Of a stretch of 64,000 nt of DNA, positions 46,632 through 55,398 are shown piece by piece. The stretch comes from Coriobacteriaceae bacterium. Lineage in GTDB: Bacteria; Actinomycetota; Coriobacteriia; Coriobacteriales; Coriobacteriaceae. Location: contig DAJPGB010000001.1 of the NCBI GenBank assembly GCA_025992855.1, forward strand, positions 2,246,829-2,310,828. The letters are read 5' to 3'. The stretch's first letter is position 1. Every line of letters starts with the position of its first letter. The notes below the pieces were generated by a model. The model saw only the letters and a program-made list of their open reading frames with translations, was not told the origin of the DNA and ran no database searches. The position numbers were made by a program, and so were the translations under genes.

Positions 46632-48997
46632 GGATTCTCAAGCTCTTTAAAAAGCATGTCCTGGCACTGCTCGCAGCTATCGTACTTATCGTAATCAGCT
46701 GCAACGCCGATCTGGCGCTGCCTACCTATATGAGCGACATCGTCGACGTGGGCGTGCAGCAAGGCGGCATCGCCTCGCCCGTGCCCGACACCATTCGCGC
46801 CGAATCGCTCGACGACCTCGAACTCTTTATGAGCGCCAAGGACGCCAAAGCTGTGGAGGCCGTGTTTAGTAAGGCGGACAATAACGGCATTCGAACGTAC
46901 AAGGGCACCGAGGAGGAGCGCGGCGACGGCGACAAGATTGCCGACATCATGAGCCTGCCTGAGACCGTCGTCCTTTCTCTCAACCAAGGCATCGACGCCA
47001 GCTCCATGGGCGACATGACCGGCGCATCCACCGAGGCAAGCAATGGCGGCGGCGCCCAGGCCATGCCCACCCCCGAGCAGATGGCGGCAATGACGCCCGA
47101 GCAGCTCGCCGAGATGCAGCAGAAGGCCGCAGCGACGCAGAACATGCAAAAGCAGATTGATGCCGACGGCGGTAAGATCACCATGAAGAGCCTGCGTCTG
47201 GGCATCGAGGGCGGTCTGGTAGACCAAAGCAAGCTCGTCGAGGGCGCCAACCAAATGGCGGATAAAATGGGCTCCATGTCGGGCTCCATCGTCACTCAGC
47301 GCGCCGTGAGCTATGTGCAGGATGAGTACAAGGCGCAGGGCATCGACCCCGCCGACGTGCAGAACGCCTACCTGGGCCGCATGGCGACCACGATGTTTGG
47401 TCTGTGCCTGATCTCACTGGTCGCCACCATCCTAACCGGCGCCGTGGCCTCGCGCACCGCCTGTTCCATCGCACGCGACCTGCGCCGCGAGACCTTCAAC
47501 AAGGTCATGCACTTCTCGCCAGCCGAGGTGGGCAAGTTTAGCCAGGCCTCGCTCATCACTCGCTGCACCAACGACATTCAGCAGATTCAGATGGCCGCAA
47601 CCCTGTTTATCCGCATGTGCCTCATGGCGCCCGTCATGGGCATCGTCGCCGTCATGCGCGTCCTGGCCAACCACACCGGCCTGGAGTGGACCATCGCCGT
47701 GGCCATCATCGCGGTCTCGGCCGTCGTCGGCGTGCTTATGGGCCTCACCATGCCCAAGTTCAAAAAGATGCAGAGCTTTGTGGACCGCGTGAACCTTACC
47801 GCCCGCGAGCTGCTCGACGGCCTTATGCCCATCCGCTCGTTTAACCGCGAGGAGCATGAGCTCGAGCGCTTTGACCAGGCGTCCCTCGACCTGATGACCA
47901 CGCAGCTCTACACCAACCGCGCCATGAGCTTTATGATGCCGCTCATGATGCTCGTCATGAACTGCATCACCGTGCTTATCGTCTGGTTTGGCGCGCAGGG
48001 CGTGTCCGACGGTGTGATGCAGGTCGGCAACATGATGGCGTTTATCTCCTACACCATGCAGATCGTCATGGCGTTTATGATCCTCACCATGGTTTCGGTT
48101 ATCCTGCCCCGCGCCGAGGTCGCAGCAGAGCGCGTGGAAGAGGTCATCACCTGCCCCACGAGCATCAACGACCCTGCCTCGCCCAAACTGCCCGCAGCCA
48201 GCGCGCCGCGCGGTGAGCTCACCTTCCGCGACGTGAGCTTCCAGTACCCCGATGCCCGCGCCGATGTCATCAGCGGCGTGAACTTCACCACACATGCCGG
48301 CCAGATGCTCGGCATCATTGGCTCAACGGGTTCGGGCAAGTCCACGCTCGTGCAGCTGATTCCGCGCCTGTACGACGTCACGGGCGGCAGCATTTCGCTC
48401 GACGGCATCGACGTGCGCGACATGACCCTTTCCGAGCTGCGCCACCGCATTGGTTACATCCCGCAGCAGGGTCGCCTGTTCTCGGGCACCGTCGCGAGCA
48501 ACCTCAAGTTTGCCGGCGACATGGTGAGCGATGATGATATGCGCCAGGCGGCACGCATCGCCCAGGCCGAGGACTTTATCGCCGAGCGCGAGGGCGGTTA
48601 CAACTCCCCCATCAGCCAGGGCGGCTCCAATGTTTCGGGTGGTCAGCGCCAACGCCTGGCCATTGCCCGCGCGTTGGCCAAAAAGCCCGAGGTCGTGGTG
48701 TTCGATGACTCGTTTAGCGCCCTCGACTACAAGACCGACGCGCGCCTGCGCGAGGAGCTGGCCAAAAACGTCACCGACGCCGCACTCGTGGTCGTGGCCC
48801 AACGCATCGCGACCATCATGCACGCCGACCAGATCATCGTGCTCGACGACGGTCACGTAGTGGGCACCGGCACGCACGAGGAGCTGCTGCACGGCTGCCC
48901 GGCGTACCTGGAGATTGCACAGTCGCAGCTTTCCGCCGAGGAGCTGGGGCTTACCCAAGAAGAAATTGCAGCCGTCATGGAAGGAGGCGAGCGCTAA
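46628..48997 (+). CDS. ABC exporter half-transporter with a large extracytoplasmic insertion
   Basis: A 789-residue fused permease-ATPase, about 200 residues longer than usual. Membrane helix 1 is at about 10-27, then residues about 30-250 form a hydrophilic, Met/Gln/Ala-rich insertion before helix 2. The remaining helices follow to about 520 and the ATPase from about 535 (Walker A GSTGSGKST, signature NVSGGQRQR, D-loop region VFDDSFSALD). In the Walker B region Glu is replaced by Ser (DDS), as in the weaker site of heterodimeric exporters. It pairs with the next gene. Confidence 0.92.
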   Translation: MRILKLFKKHVLALLAAIVLIVISCNADLALPTYMSDIVDVGVQQGGIASPVPDTIRAESLDDLELFMSAKDAKAVEAVFSKADNNGIRTYKGTEEERGDGDKIADIMSLPETVVLSLNQGIDASSMGDMTGASTEASNGGGAQAMPTPEQMAAMTPEQLAEMQQKAAATQNMQKQIDADGGKITMKSLRLGIEGGLVDQSKLVEGANQMADKMGSMSGSIVTQRAVSYVQDEYKAQGIDPADVQNAYLGRMATTMFGLCLISLVATILTGAVASRTACSIARDLRRETFNKVMHFSPAEVGKFSQASLITRCTNDIQQIQMAATLFIRMCLMAPVMGIVAVMRVLANHTGLEWTIAVAIIAVSAVVGVLMGLTMPKFKKMQSFVDRVNLTARELLDGLMPIRSFNREEHELERFDQASLDLMTTQLYTNRAMSFMMPLMMLVMNCITVLIVWFGAQGVSDGVMQVGNMMAFISYTMQIVMAFMILTMVSVILPRAEVAAERVEEVITCPTSINDPASPKLPAASAPRGELTFRDVSFQYPDARADVISGVNFTTHAGQMLGIIGSTGSGKSTLVQLIPRLYDVTGGSISLDGIDVRDMTLSELRHRIGYIPQQGRLFSGTVASNLKFAGDMVSDDDMRQAARIAQAEDFIAEREGGYNSPISQGGSNVSGGQRQRLAIARALAKKPEVVVFDDSFSALDYKTDARLREELAKNVTDAALVVVAQRIATIMHADQIIVLDDGHVVGTGTHEELLHGCPAYLEIAQSQLSAEELGLTQEEIAAVMEGGER

Positions 48998-50853
48998 TGG
49001 CAGACGAGACCAAGACTCAGATTCCCAAGCCCACCCGCCAGCGTGGTCCCATGGGCCGCATGGGTGGCATGCGCCGTGGCGAAAAGGCCAAGGACTTTAA
49101 GGGCACCATGAGGCAGCTGCTCGGCTATATCGGCCAGCACAAGATTGCCGTGTTTGCCGCCGTCGCCTTTGCCGTGTGCTCGGTCATCTTTAACATTGTG
49201 GGGCCCAAGGTGCTCGGCCAGGTTACGACTAAGCTGTTCGAGGGCTTGGTTGCCAAGGTCAACGGCACCGGCGATGTCGACTTTGCCTGGATCGCCAAGA
49301 CGCTCGGCTTTTTGCTCTGCCTGTATCTGGCAAGCTCTGTTTGCAGCCTCATCCAGGGCTGGCTCATGACCGGCGTCACGCAAAAGATTTGCTACCGCAT
49401 GCGCAAGGAGATCGCCGCCAAGATCGCTGTCGTACCGATGAGCTACTTCAACGGCCACAGCAAGGGCGACGTGCTCAGCCGCATCACCAACGACGTCGAT
49501 ACGCTGGGTCAGTCGCTCAACCAGAGCGTGACGCAGCTCATCACGTCGGTGACGCAGATTATCGGCGTGCTCGTCATGATGCTGTCGATCAGCCTGCCGC
49601 TCACCGGCGTCACCGTGCTCACGCTGCCGGCAGCCGCGATTATCCTGACCGTGATGATTCACTTCTCGCAGCCGTACTTCCGCGAGCAACAGCAAGTCCT
49701 GGGCACCGTCAACGGCATTATCGAGGAGGACTTTGCCGGTCAGAATGTCATTCAGGTGTTCGACCGCGCCGAGGCCTCGATCGAGGAGTTCGACCGTCAA
49801 AACGACCGCCTCTTTATTAGTGGCTGGCGCTCGCAGTTCCTGTCGGGCCTGATGATGCCGCTCATGAGCCTGGTGGGCAACATGGGCTACGTGGGCGTCG
49901 TCGTGGTGGGCGCGCAGCTCGCGCTGACCGGCAATGCCACGCCCGGCGACATCCAGAGCTTTATCCAGTACGTGCGCAACTTTACGCAGCCGGTGCAGCA
50001 GCTGGGCAACGTGAGCAACACGATGCAGTCGATGGCCGCTGCCACCGAGCGCGTCTTTGAGTTCCTGGCCGCGCCCGAGGAGGAGCAGAAGGCTGACGCG
50101 CAGATTCCCGAGAAGCGCCCCGGCCACGTTGAGTTCGACCACGTCAAGTTTGGCTACACGCCCGACAAGACCATCATCCACGACTTTAGCTGCGAGGCAC
50201 AGCCCGGTCAGACCATCGCCATCGTCGGCCCCACCGGCGCCGGCAAGACCACGCTCATTAAGCTGCTGCAGCGCTTCTACGACGTGGACGGCGGTTCGCT
50301 GCGCGTCGAGGGCGTCGACGTGCGCGACTGGGACCGCGCGGCACTGCGCGGCGAGTTTGCCATGGTGCTGCAGGATACCTGGCTGTTTAATGGCACCATC
50401 CGCGAGAACATCCGCTACGGACGTCCCGATGCGACTGACGCCGAGGTCGAGGCCGCCGCGCGCGCCGCACGCTGCGACCACTTTATCCATACGCTCGCCG
50501 GCGGCTACGACTTTATGATCAATGAGGAGGGCACCAACCTCTCACAGGGCCAGCGCCAGCTCGTGACCATCGCCCGCGCCATTTTGGCCGACCGTCCGGC
50601 GCTGATTTTGGACGAGGCGACCTCCAACGTCGATACCCGCACCGAGGAGCTCATCCAGCGCGCCATGGATGCGCTGATGCAGGGCCGCACGAGCTTTGTC
50701 ATCGCGCATCGCCTGTCCACGATCCGCAACGCCGACGTAATCTTGGTGATCCGCGACGGCGACATCGTCGAGAAGGGCACACACGACGAACTGCTCGCCC
50801 AGGGCGGCTTCTACGCGGACCTGTACAACTCGCAGTTCGACGAGGCGGCGTAA
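48997..50853 (+). CDS. ABC exporter half-transporter, partner subunit
   Basis: A 618-residue permease-ATPase. The six helices lie at about 45-340 and the ATPase domain from about 370, with Walker A VGPTGAGKTT, signature NLSQGQRQL and Walker B ALILDEATSNVDTRT, all intact. This subunit holds the canonical catalytic Glu while its partner carries Ser, which is the usual pattern in heterodimeric drug or lipid exporters. The start ATG overlaps the previous stop by one base (TAATG), so translation is coupled. Confidence 0.93.
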   Translation: MADETKTQIPKPTRQRGPMGRMGGMRRGEKAKDFKGTMRQLLGYIGQHKIAVFAAVAFAVCSVIFNIVGPKVLGQVTTKLFEGLVAKVNGTGDVDFAWIAKTLGFLLCLYLASSVCSLIQGWLMTGVTQKICYRMRKEIAAKIAVVPMSYFNGHSKGDVLSRITNDVDTLGQSLNQSVTQLITSVTQIIGVLVMMLSISLPLTGVTVLTLPAAAIILTVMIHFSQPYFREQQQVLGTVNGIIEEDFAGQNVIQVFDRAEASIEEFDRQNDRLFISGWRSQFLSGLMMPLMSLVGNMGYVGVVVVGAQLALTGNATPGDIQSFIQYVRNFTQPVQQLGNVSNTMQSMAAATERVFEFLAAPEEEQKADAQIPEKRPGHVEFDHVKFGYTPDKTIIHDFSCEAQPGQTIAIVGPTGAGKTTLIKLLQRFYDVDGGSLRVEGVDVRDWDRAALRGEFAMVLQDTWLFNGTIRENIRYGRPDATDAEVEAAARAARCDHFIHTLAGGYDFMINEEGTNLSQGQRQLVTIARAILADRPALILDEATSNVDTRTEELIQRAMDALMQGRTSFVIAHRLSTIRNADVILVIRDGDIVEKGTHDELLAQGGFYADLYNSQFDEAA

Positions 50854-50880
50854 AACCGGCGGCAAACAACCGCAATACCC

Positions 50881-50920
50881 AAAAACGGGGGCGCAGAATG
50901 AACTGTGCCCCCCGTTTTTT
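50881..50920 (+). terminator. intrinsic terminator of the MarR-ABC operon
   Basis: AAAAACGGGGGCGCAG pairs with CTGTGCCCCCCGTTTTTT around a 6-nt loop. The stem is GC-rich and ends in six T's. Confidence 0.93.
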
Positions 50921-50980
50921 GTTCTGCGGCCCTCGAACCGCCCCCCCGGGGACCTGATTAACGACCTCCCTCAAGGCCCC

Positions 50981-51210
50981 GTGGACAAAAAATGGCAAAT
51001 ATGAGTACTGTCACCTTTTTAGTAACAGCCAAAACTGCCCCAAACGACCTCTTTGCGGCCTAGATATGCCTTCAAATTGATCAAAATGCCCGGTAGCATG
51101 CTTCTGTGTGCCAACGTTAATGAACATATTTACTATTGTGTCTATTATCTTGTAAGATCGATATGATACTACGCTAGCAACAGTACTCATATTTGCCATT
51201 TTTTGTCCAC
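50981..51210. mobile_element. MITE-like element with perfect 31-bp terminal inverted repeats
   Basis: Bases 50981-51011 and 51180-51210 are exact inverted repeats, starting GTGGACAAAAAATGGCAAAT and continuing through ATGAGTACTGT. The 168-bp interior is AT-rich. Both ends carry ATG-AGT-ACT-GT in outward-to-inward orientation, and the minus-strand frame from one runs 60 codons without recognised similarity. No target-site duplication is evident. The 50854-51423 gap contains this, the ABC terminator and hairpin copy 5. Confidence 0.72.
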
Positions 51211-51297
51211 AGGGTATGCCGCAGAAGATCCAACTTGCTCCAGCGTGCCGTACGCTGGCCCTCCCCTTCCGGCGAGCGCCGACATTTCCCCAGATAA

Positions 51298-51334
51298 AAC
51301 CGACCAAAATAAACCTGTCCCTTTTCGGCAGGTT
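51298..51334 (+). repeat. TAAACCTGTCCC-loop hairpin, copy 5
   Basis: AACCGACCAAAA, loop TAAACCTGTCCC, TTTTCGGCAGGTT. The loop is exact while the stem has substitutions on one side. Confidence 0.83.
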
Positions 51335-51423
51335 TCGCTTGCACTTTAGCGTGCGACAGCGGATAATGCCGAGCATTCGAGAATTCGCCAATTGTTGCCG
51401 TTAATTGATAAAGGAGGCCCCAT

Positions 51424-52455
51424 ATGGCCATGGATTTCAAACGCAGGCTGCCGATCCCCATGGAGATCCGCGAGGAAATGCCGCTTTCCGCCGAGCTTAC
51501 CGCCAAAAAGCAGGCATTCGACGCCGAGGTCGCCAAGGTCTTTACCGGCGAGGACGCACGCAAAGCGCTCATCATCGGCCCGTGCTCTGCCGACCGCGAG
51601 GACTCGGTGCTTGAGTACATGAACCGACTGGCCAAGGTCGCCGAAGAGGTCAAGGACAAACTCATCATCATTCCGCGCGTCTACACCAACAAGCCGCGCA
51701 CCAAGGGCACTGGCTACAAAGGCCTGCTGCACAACCCCGACCCCGAGGCGCCCGATGACCTGCTCGAAGGCGTCAAGGCCATCCGCCACATGCACCTGCG
51801 CGTCATCGAGGAGACCGGTTTCTTTACCGCCGACGAGATGCTCTACCCGTCCAACTACCAGTACCTCGTCGACTTGCTGAGCTACGTTGCCGTGGGCGCG
51901 CGCTCGGTCGAAAACCAGGAGCATCGCCTGGTGTCGAGCGGCATTTCGGTGCCTGTGGGCATGAAAAACCCCACCGCCGGTTCCACCACCGTTATGCTCA
52001 ACTCCATCTACGCCGCCCAGGCACATCAGAGCTTTATCTTCCGCAACTGGGAGGTCGAGTGCGACGGCAACCCGCTCGCACACGCCGTCATGCGTGGCTA
52101 CATCGGTCTCGACGGTCGCACCTACCCCAACTACCACTACGAGCACCTGGAGCGCCTGGCCGAGCGCTATACCGAGCATGCCGGCTACGCCAACCCGGCG
52201 GCGGTCATCGACTGCAACCACGACAACTCGGGCAAGCGCCCGCTGGAGCAGTACCGCATTTGCAAGGAGGTGCTCGACAGCTGCCGCCGCAACGAGTCCA
52301 TCTCCAAGCTGGTCAAGGGCTTTATGATCGAGTCCTACCTGGAGGATGGCAATCAGCCAGTCGATGGCGGCGTCTTTGGCAAGTCGATCACCGACCCGTG
52401 CCTAGGCTGGGAAAAGACCGACTACCTCATCCACGAGATCGCGGAGCGGGTTTAG
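51424..52455 (+). CDS. aroF: 3-deoxy-7-phosphoheptulonate (DAHP) synthase, class I
   Basis: A 343-residue class I DAHP synthase that joins PEP and erythrose 4-phosphate, the first step of aromatic biosynthesis. Motifs: IIGPCSADREDS near residue 59, IPRVYTNKPRTKGTGYKGLL, GARSVENQEHRLVSSG, and IDCNHDNSGKRP and SYLEDGNQPV for metal binding. Of the AroF/G/H type; which feedback inhibitor applies is not visible. The ATG at 51424 follows AAAGGAGGCCCCAT. Confidence 0.95.
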   Translation: MAMDFKRRLPIPMEIREEMPLSAELTAKKQAFDAEVAKVFTGEDARKALIIGPCSADREDSVLEYMNRLAKVAEEVKDKLIIIPRVYTNKPRTKGTGYKGLLHNPDPEAPDDLLEGVKAIRHMHLRVIEETGFFTADEMLYPSNYQYLVDLLSYVAVGARSVENQEHRLVSSGISVPVGMKNPTAGSTTVMLNSIYAAQAHQSFIFRNWEVECDGNPLAHAVMRGYIGLDGRTYPNYHYEHLERLAERYTEHAGYANPAAVIDCNHDNSGKRPLEQYRICKEVLDSCRRNESISKLVKGFMIESYLEDGNQPVDGGVFGKSITDPCLGWEKTDYLIHEIAERV

Positions 52456-52494
52456 TTACGCGGGCCGCATTTGGACAATCTGACGTTCAACTTC

Positions 52495-52523
52495 AAGGGC
52501 GCGACCGGAAGGTCAGCGCCCTT
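52495..52523 (+). terminator. intrinsic terminator after the DAHP synthase gene
   Basis: AAGGGCGC-ACC-GGAA-GGT-GCGCCCTT stem-loop followed by TCGTTT. It lies 40 bp after the stop. Confidence 0.82.
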
Positions 52524-52650
52524 TCGTTTCACGTCACCTTGTCTCAAATGCGACCCGCTCGCTGTCCGTCCTCTACCTGCGGCGTTGTCTTACTCCGGAT
52601 GCGGCAGTTAGGGACGTTCCTTTTCTGCCGGCAGTCTGGGACATTCCTTG

Positions 52651-52712
52651 GGGTAGTCGTTGGGGACGCTCTTGTTTGACTGGTCGTTTAAGAACGTCCC
52701 CAACGACTACCC
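52651..52712. repeat. 18-bp-arm palindromic element
   Basis: GGGTAGTCGTTGGGGACG and its exact complement at 52695-52712 flank a 26-bp loop. The 52456-52931 gap holds this, the next palindrome, the DAHP synthase terminator and no credible gene. Confidence 0.88.
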
Positions 52713-52715
52713 AGA

Positions 52716-52783
52716 ATGAGAGTGGATAATCTCCCGTTTTTGGCCTATACCAGCGCTAAAAGTGGGAGATTATCCACTCTCAT
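52716..52783. repeat. 20-bp-arm palindromic element
   Basis: ATGAGAGTGGATAATCTCCC and its exact complement at 52764-52783 flank a 28-bp loop. It begins 3 bp after the preceding palindrome. Confidence 0.88.
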
Positions 52784-52931
52784 CGAGCAAGTGTCCGAAA
52801 ATCCGCCCTCATTCCTTCTTAGGGCCCTCCGTCCCCGAGGTATCGTGGCTCGTCTGCCGAATGATTGATGCGGGCGCTCTGCGGCCATGTCACACTCAGA
52901 GGTGGCCTGACCCAACTTGGAAGGAGCCTCC

Positions 52932-53576
52932 ATGAGCCTTGACAACGTAACCCTGCGCGCCGCCACGCTCGATGACCTGGCCGGCATCGCCGCCATCTAC
53001 AACCAGCTGTGGTGCAACACGCTGCGCAACCGCGGCGACGTCGAAGCTGCCGATTTCTGCGCGCGCTTTAACATCGCCATGCAGCTGCAGCGTTCCCCCA
53101 TCGCACTCGTCGCCGAGACCGAGGGCCGCATTATCGCCGCCTGCTGCATCGGCATCTTCGAGGACGGCAAGCCGCGCACCAATCCCACGTGGGAGCCCTG
53201 CTATAACGAGATGTTCGCCCAGGCAACCGAGATGGCAAAGACCGCCGATGCCAAGCTCGAGGGCTCGCTCTTTGGAGACAGCCGCGAAAAGGCCACAGCG
53301 GATCGCTTTGCCGCCACAGGCAACGAATATGCCCAGGGTCAGCTCAACTTGATTATCATCGTGCCCGAATGGCAGGGCAAGGGACTCGGCCGCGCGCTCA
53401 TCGACCTTGCGCGCGCCGAGCTCGCCAAGGCAGGCTGCACCAAATTCTTTCTGATGAGCGACTGCAACTCCGACTGGCAGTTTTACGAGCACCTCAACAT
53501 GAAGCGCATCCTAGAGGACCACAGCCAAGACACCGGTGACGGATTTATCGTCTATATGTACGGAGGCACGCTCTAA
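52932..53576 (+). CDS. GNAT-family N-acetyltransferase
   Basis: About 214 residues. The acetyl-CoA site is in IIIVPEWQGKGLGRALIDLA (V/I-x-x-x-x-Q/R-x-x-G-x-G/A) near residue 150. Residues about 80-130 contain a charged extension. Substrate is not visible. The ATG at 52932 follows GGAAGGAGCC; an upstream TTG at 52917 is unlikely. The two palindromic elements occupy its promoter side. Confidence 0.88.
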   Translation: MSLDNVTLRAATLDDLAGIAAIYNQLWCNTLRNRGDVEAADFCARFNIAMQLQRSPIALVAETEGRIIAACCIGIFEDGKPRTNPTWEPCYNEMFAQATEMAKTADAKLEGSLFGDSREKATADRFAATGNEYAQGQLNLIIIVPEWQGKGLGRALIDLARAELAKAGCTKFFLMSDCNSDWQFYEHLNMKRILEDHSQDTGDGFIVYMYGGTL

Positions 53577-53658
53577 GTACCCCTTCAATCAAGGTGCGCC
53601 GGGCACCCGGCCCTTGGCCTCTGCCCAGGAATAACCCAGGGGGCCGGACCGCCCGTCC

Positions 53659-55209
53659 CTAAACCTGCCCGACAGCGCGATATCTCGTCGCCCGAGCGCG
53701 CCCCTCTTTAACGAGTGCGCCTTCCTCAAGCAAACCGTTGATAACCCGCAGCGTCACGTCGCGCCCAGTTCCCAGAGCGTCCGAAGCATCCTGGCGCGTA
53801 AAACCGCGGGGCCGCTCAAGGGCAAAGCGAATCAAGGCGCGAGCGTATCCACCACGTCGCTCGTCCGAGACATCCTGTAGCATCGCGGACGCCTTGCACG
53901 CAACATCAAAGCCAAGCTCCTCCACGAGCTTGGCGCGCACCTCGTGGCCGCAGTCGCCATTCATCGACACGTGCCCCTCTCGCTGCGCTCGCACGGATGC
54001 AAACGCCTGCGAAACATCGGGCGGCAGCGCCCCTTCCCGCTCGAGCTGCTCATAATCGCTGTAATCCCCACGCAAGTTGGGACCGCTATTGCCACGAGGC
54101 GTCAGATAGGAATTGCGCACGGCGTTGACGTTGGGCAGCGACAACCTAAACATTGCAGGGTAGGCGCAGACTTCGGGTTCCAACCCTTCCGCCTCATAGA
54201 GCGCACGGATCCCCTTGAGGCCCGTTCCAAACGCCTCAACCATCCCCAGACGCAAAAAGAGCAGTTGCAGCTTTGGATTCCGAGCGTCCGAGCCGCCCGC
54301 AAGCGCCTCCTCGACGCTGATGTGCTGCGGCCCTCCCGCATTGGTAAATTCAAGCGCCGTACGGCTCATCTTGATAAGAGACGCCACCGAAGATTCGTAG
54401 TCGCGATGGATAAACAGGTTCAGAATTCCCTCTCGAACAGCCTCGCGGGGATAGTCGTCCTTATCTATGCGATCGAGCCTTCCCGGCACAAAGTACATAC
54501 GCGTCGCGTTCGATATATTGAGGAACCGTTCGATATCCTCTATCTGCCTGAAGATCGAGCCCTCGCCATCCTGACGGTCGATAAACTCGGTATACGCATC
54601 GTCGTTGAAGAGGCCAGCGCGGACTGCAAAGGGGTTTTGATCAGAGACCAGCAGTGCCAAATTGGTGTAAAAGCCCAGCTCATCGATAAGGCCGAGATTC
54701 TTTTGCGAGGTTTGGTCAAACGTAATCTCCGCGCGCCTAAAGGCCCGCTCGGCTTCAAAAAACGTCAAGCTCTGTTCATGAGAGCGCGCGGTCTCAAAAT
54801 AATCGCCGTCGGTGCGCTTGATCATCGAGCGGATCTGGGCCATCTCGATGGGCACGTTGGCAGGACCCAGGCGCCGATATACCCCGGCGGGAACAAATCC
54901 CTTCGAACGCAGGCAGTACGGCTTGTGAGGACCCGCTTCAACCTCGATTTTCACCAACGCCGCGCCATCGATGTCCAGTGCGGAGACCGTCGTGATTTCA
55001 GAAACGTCGGGATACACGCCATCGGTTATTGCATTAGAGCATTGAAGCATGGTGGCATCGATATCGTCCACGCCGATGATGCTGCCAAAATCGTCGATTC
55101 CGATATACAAGGTACCACCATTTGAATTGGCAAACGCCACCACAGCTTTGAGCAGTTTAGGGGTAAATGTGCACTTGAACTCCACGGTCTCACTTTCAAC
55201 AAGCTGCAT
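53659..55209 (-). CDS. AlbA_2/Schlafen-type ATP-binding transcriptional regulator-like protein
   Basis: About 516 residues. The N-terminus (2-125) is an AlbA_2/Schlafen-like DNA-binding domain: ESETVEFKCTFTPKLLKAVV, NSNGGTLYIGIDDFG, CLRSKGFVPAGVYRRLG. A GHKL-like ATP-binding region follows (VREGILNLFIHRDYE, about 265). The C-terminus ends in a winged helix (PRGFTRQDASDALGTGRDVT). Proteins of this type act as regulators or in defence; the role here is unknown. The ATG at 55209 follows AGGGGG. Direct repeats lie in its promoter. Confidence 0.85.
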   Translation of the reverse strand: MQLVESETVEFKCTFTPKLLKAVVAFANSNGGTLYIGIDDFGSIIGVDDIDATMLQCSNAITDGVYPDVSEITTVSALDIDGAALVKIEVEAGPHKPYCLRSKGFVPAGVYRRLGPANVPIEMAQIRSMIKRTDGDYFETARSHEQSLTFFEAERAFRRAEITFDQTSQKNLGLIDELGFYTNLALLVSDQNPFAVRAGLFNDDAYTEFIDRQDGEGSIFRQIEDIERFLNISNATRMYFVPGRLDRIDKDDYPREAVREGILNLFIHRDYESSVASLIKMSRTALEFTNAGGPQHISVEEALAGGSDARNPKLQLLFLRLGMVEAFGTGLKGIRALYEAEGLEPEVCAYPAMFRLSLPNVNAVRNSYLTPRGNSGPNLRGDYSDYEQLEREGALPPDVSQAFASVRAQREGHVSMNGDCGHEVRAKLVEELGFDVACKASAMLQDVSDERRGGYARALIRFALERPRGFTRQDASDALGTGRDVTLRVINGLLEEGALVKEGRARATRYRAVGQV

Positions 55210-55226
55210 GCTACCCCCTATCATCG

Positions 55227-55259
55227 ACTATCGACGATTCTAGACCAACTATCGACGAT
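55227..55259. promoter_or_regulatory. direct repeats upstream of the AlbA_2 gene
   Basis: ACTATCGACGAT occurs at 55227-55238 and again at 55248-55259, 21 bp (two helical turns) apart, 18 bp upstream of the start. This fits a binding site for the encoded DNA-binding protein. Confidence 0.65.
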
Positions 55260-55328
55260 AAGCAAGGCCCCTGGTACCCTCGCTTAGACCCGAGTGCCCG
55301 CGTGCAACGCTGCCCGCCGCACGCAAAA

Positions 55329-55358
55329 GGGCCCGCCAGCGTGTGCGCCAGCGGGCCC
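55329..55358 (-). terminator. intrinsic terminator of the agmatine deiminase gene
   Basis: GGGCCCGC and GCGGGCCC arms with an inner CAGCG/CGCCA-like loop; on the minus strand it is followed by TTTTGC. Confidence 0.82.
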
Positions 55359-55398
55359 CAGGTCATATCGACACTACCCCGTGTGCCTGCAACCGCAT

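Noticed and set aside
51011..51391. 126-codon minus-strand frame across the MITE-like element
   Set aside because: It runs through hairpin copy 5 and the terminal inverted repeat. Only its last 60 codons could start from an ATG inside the repeat, and these resemble nothing.
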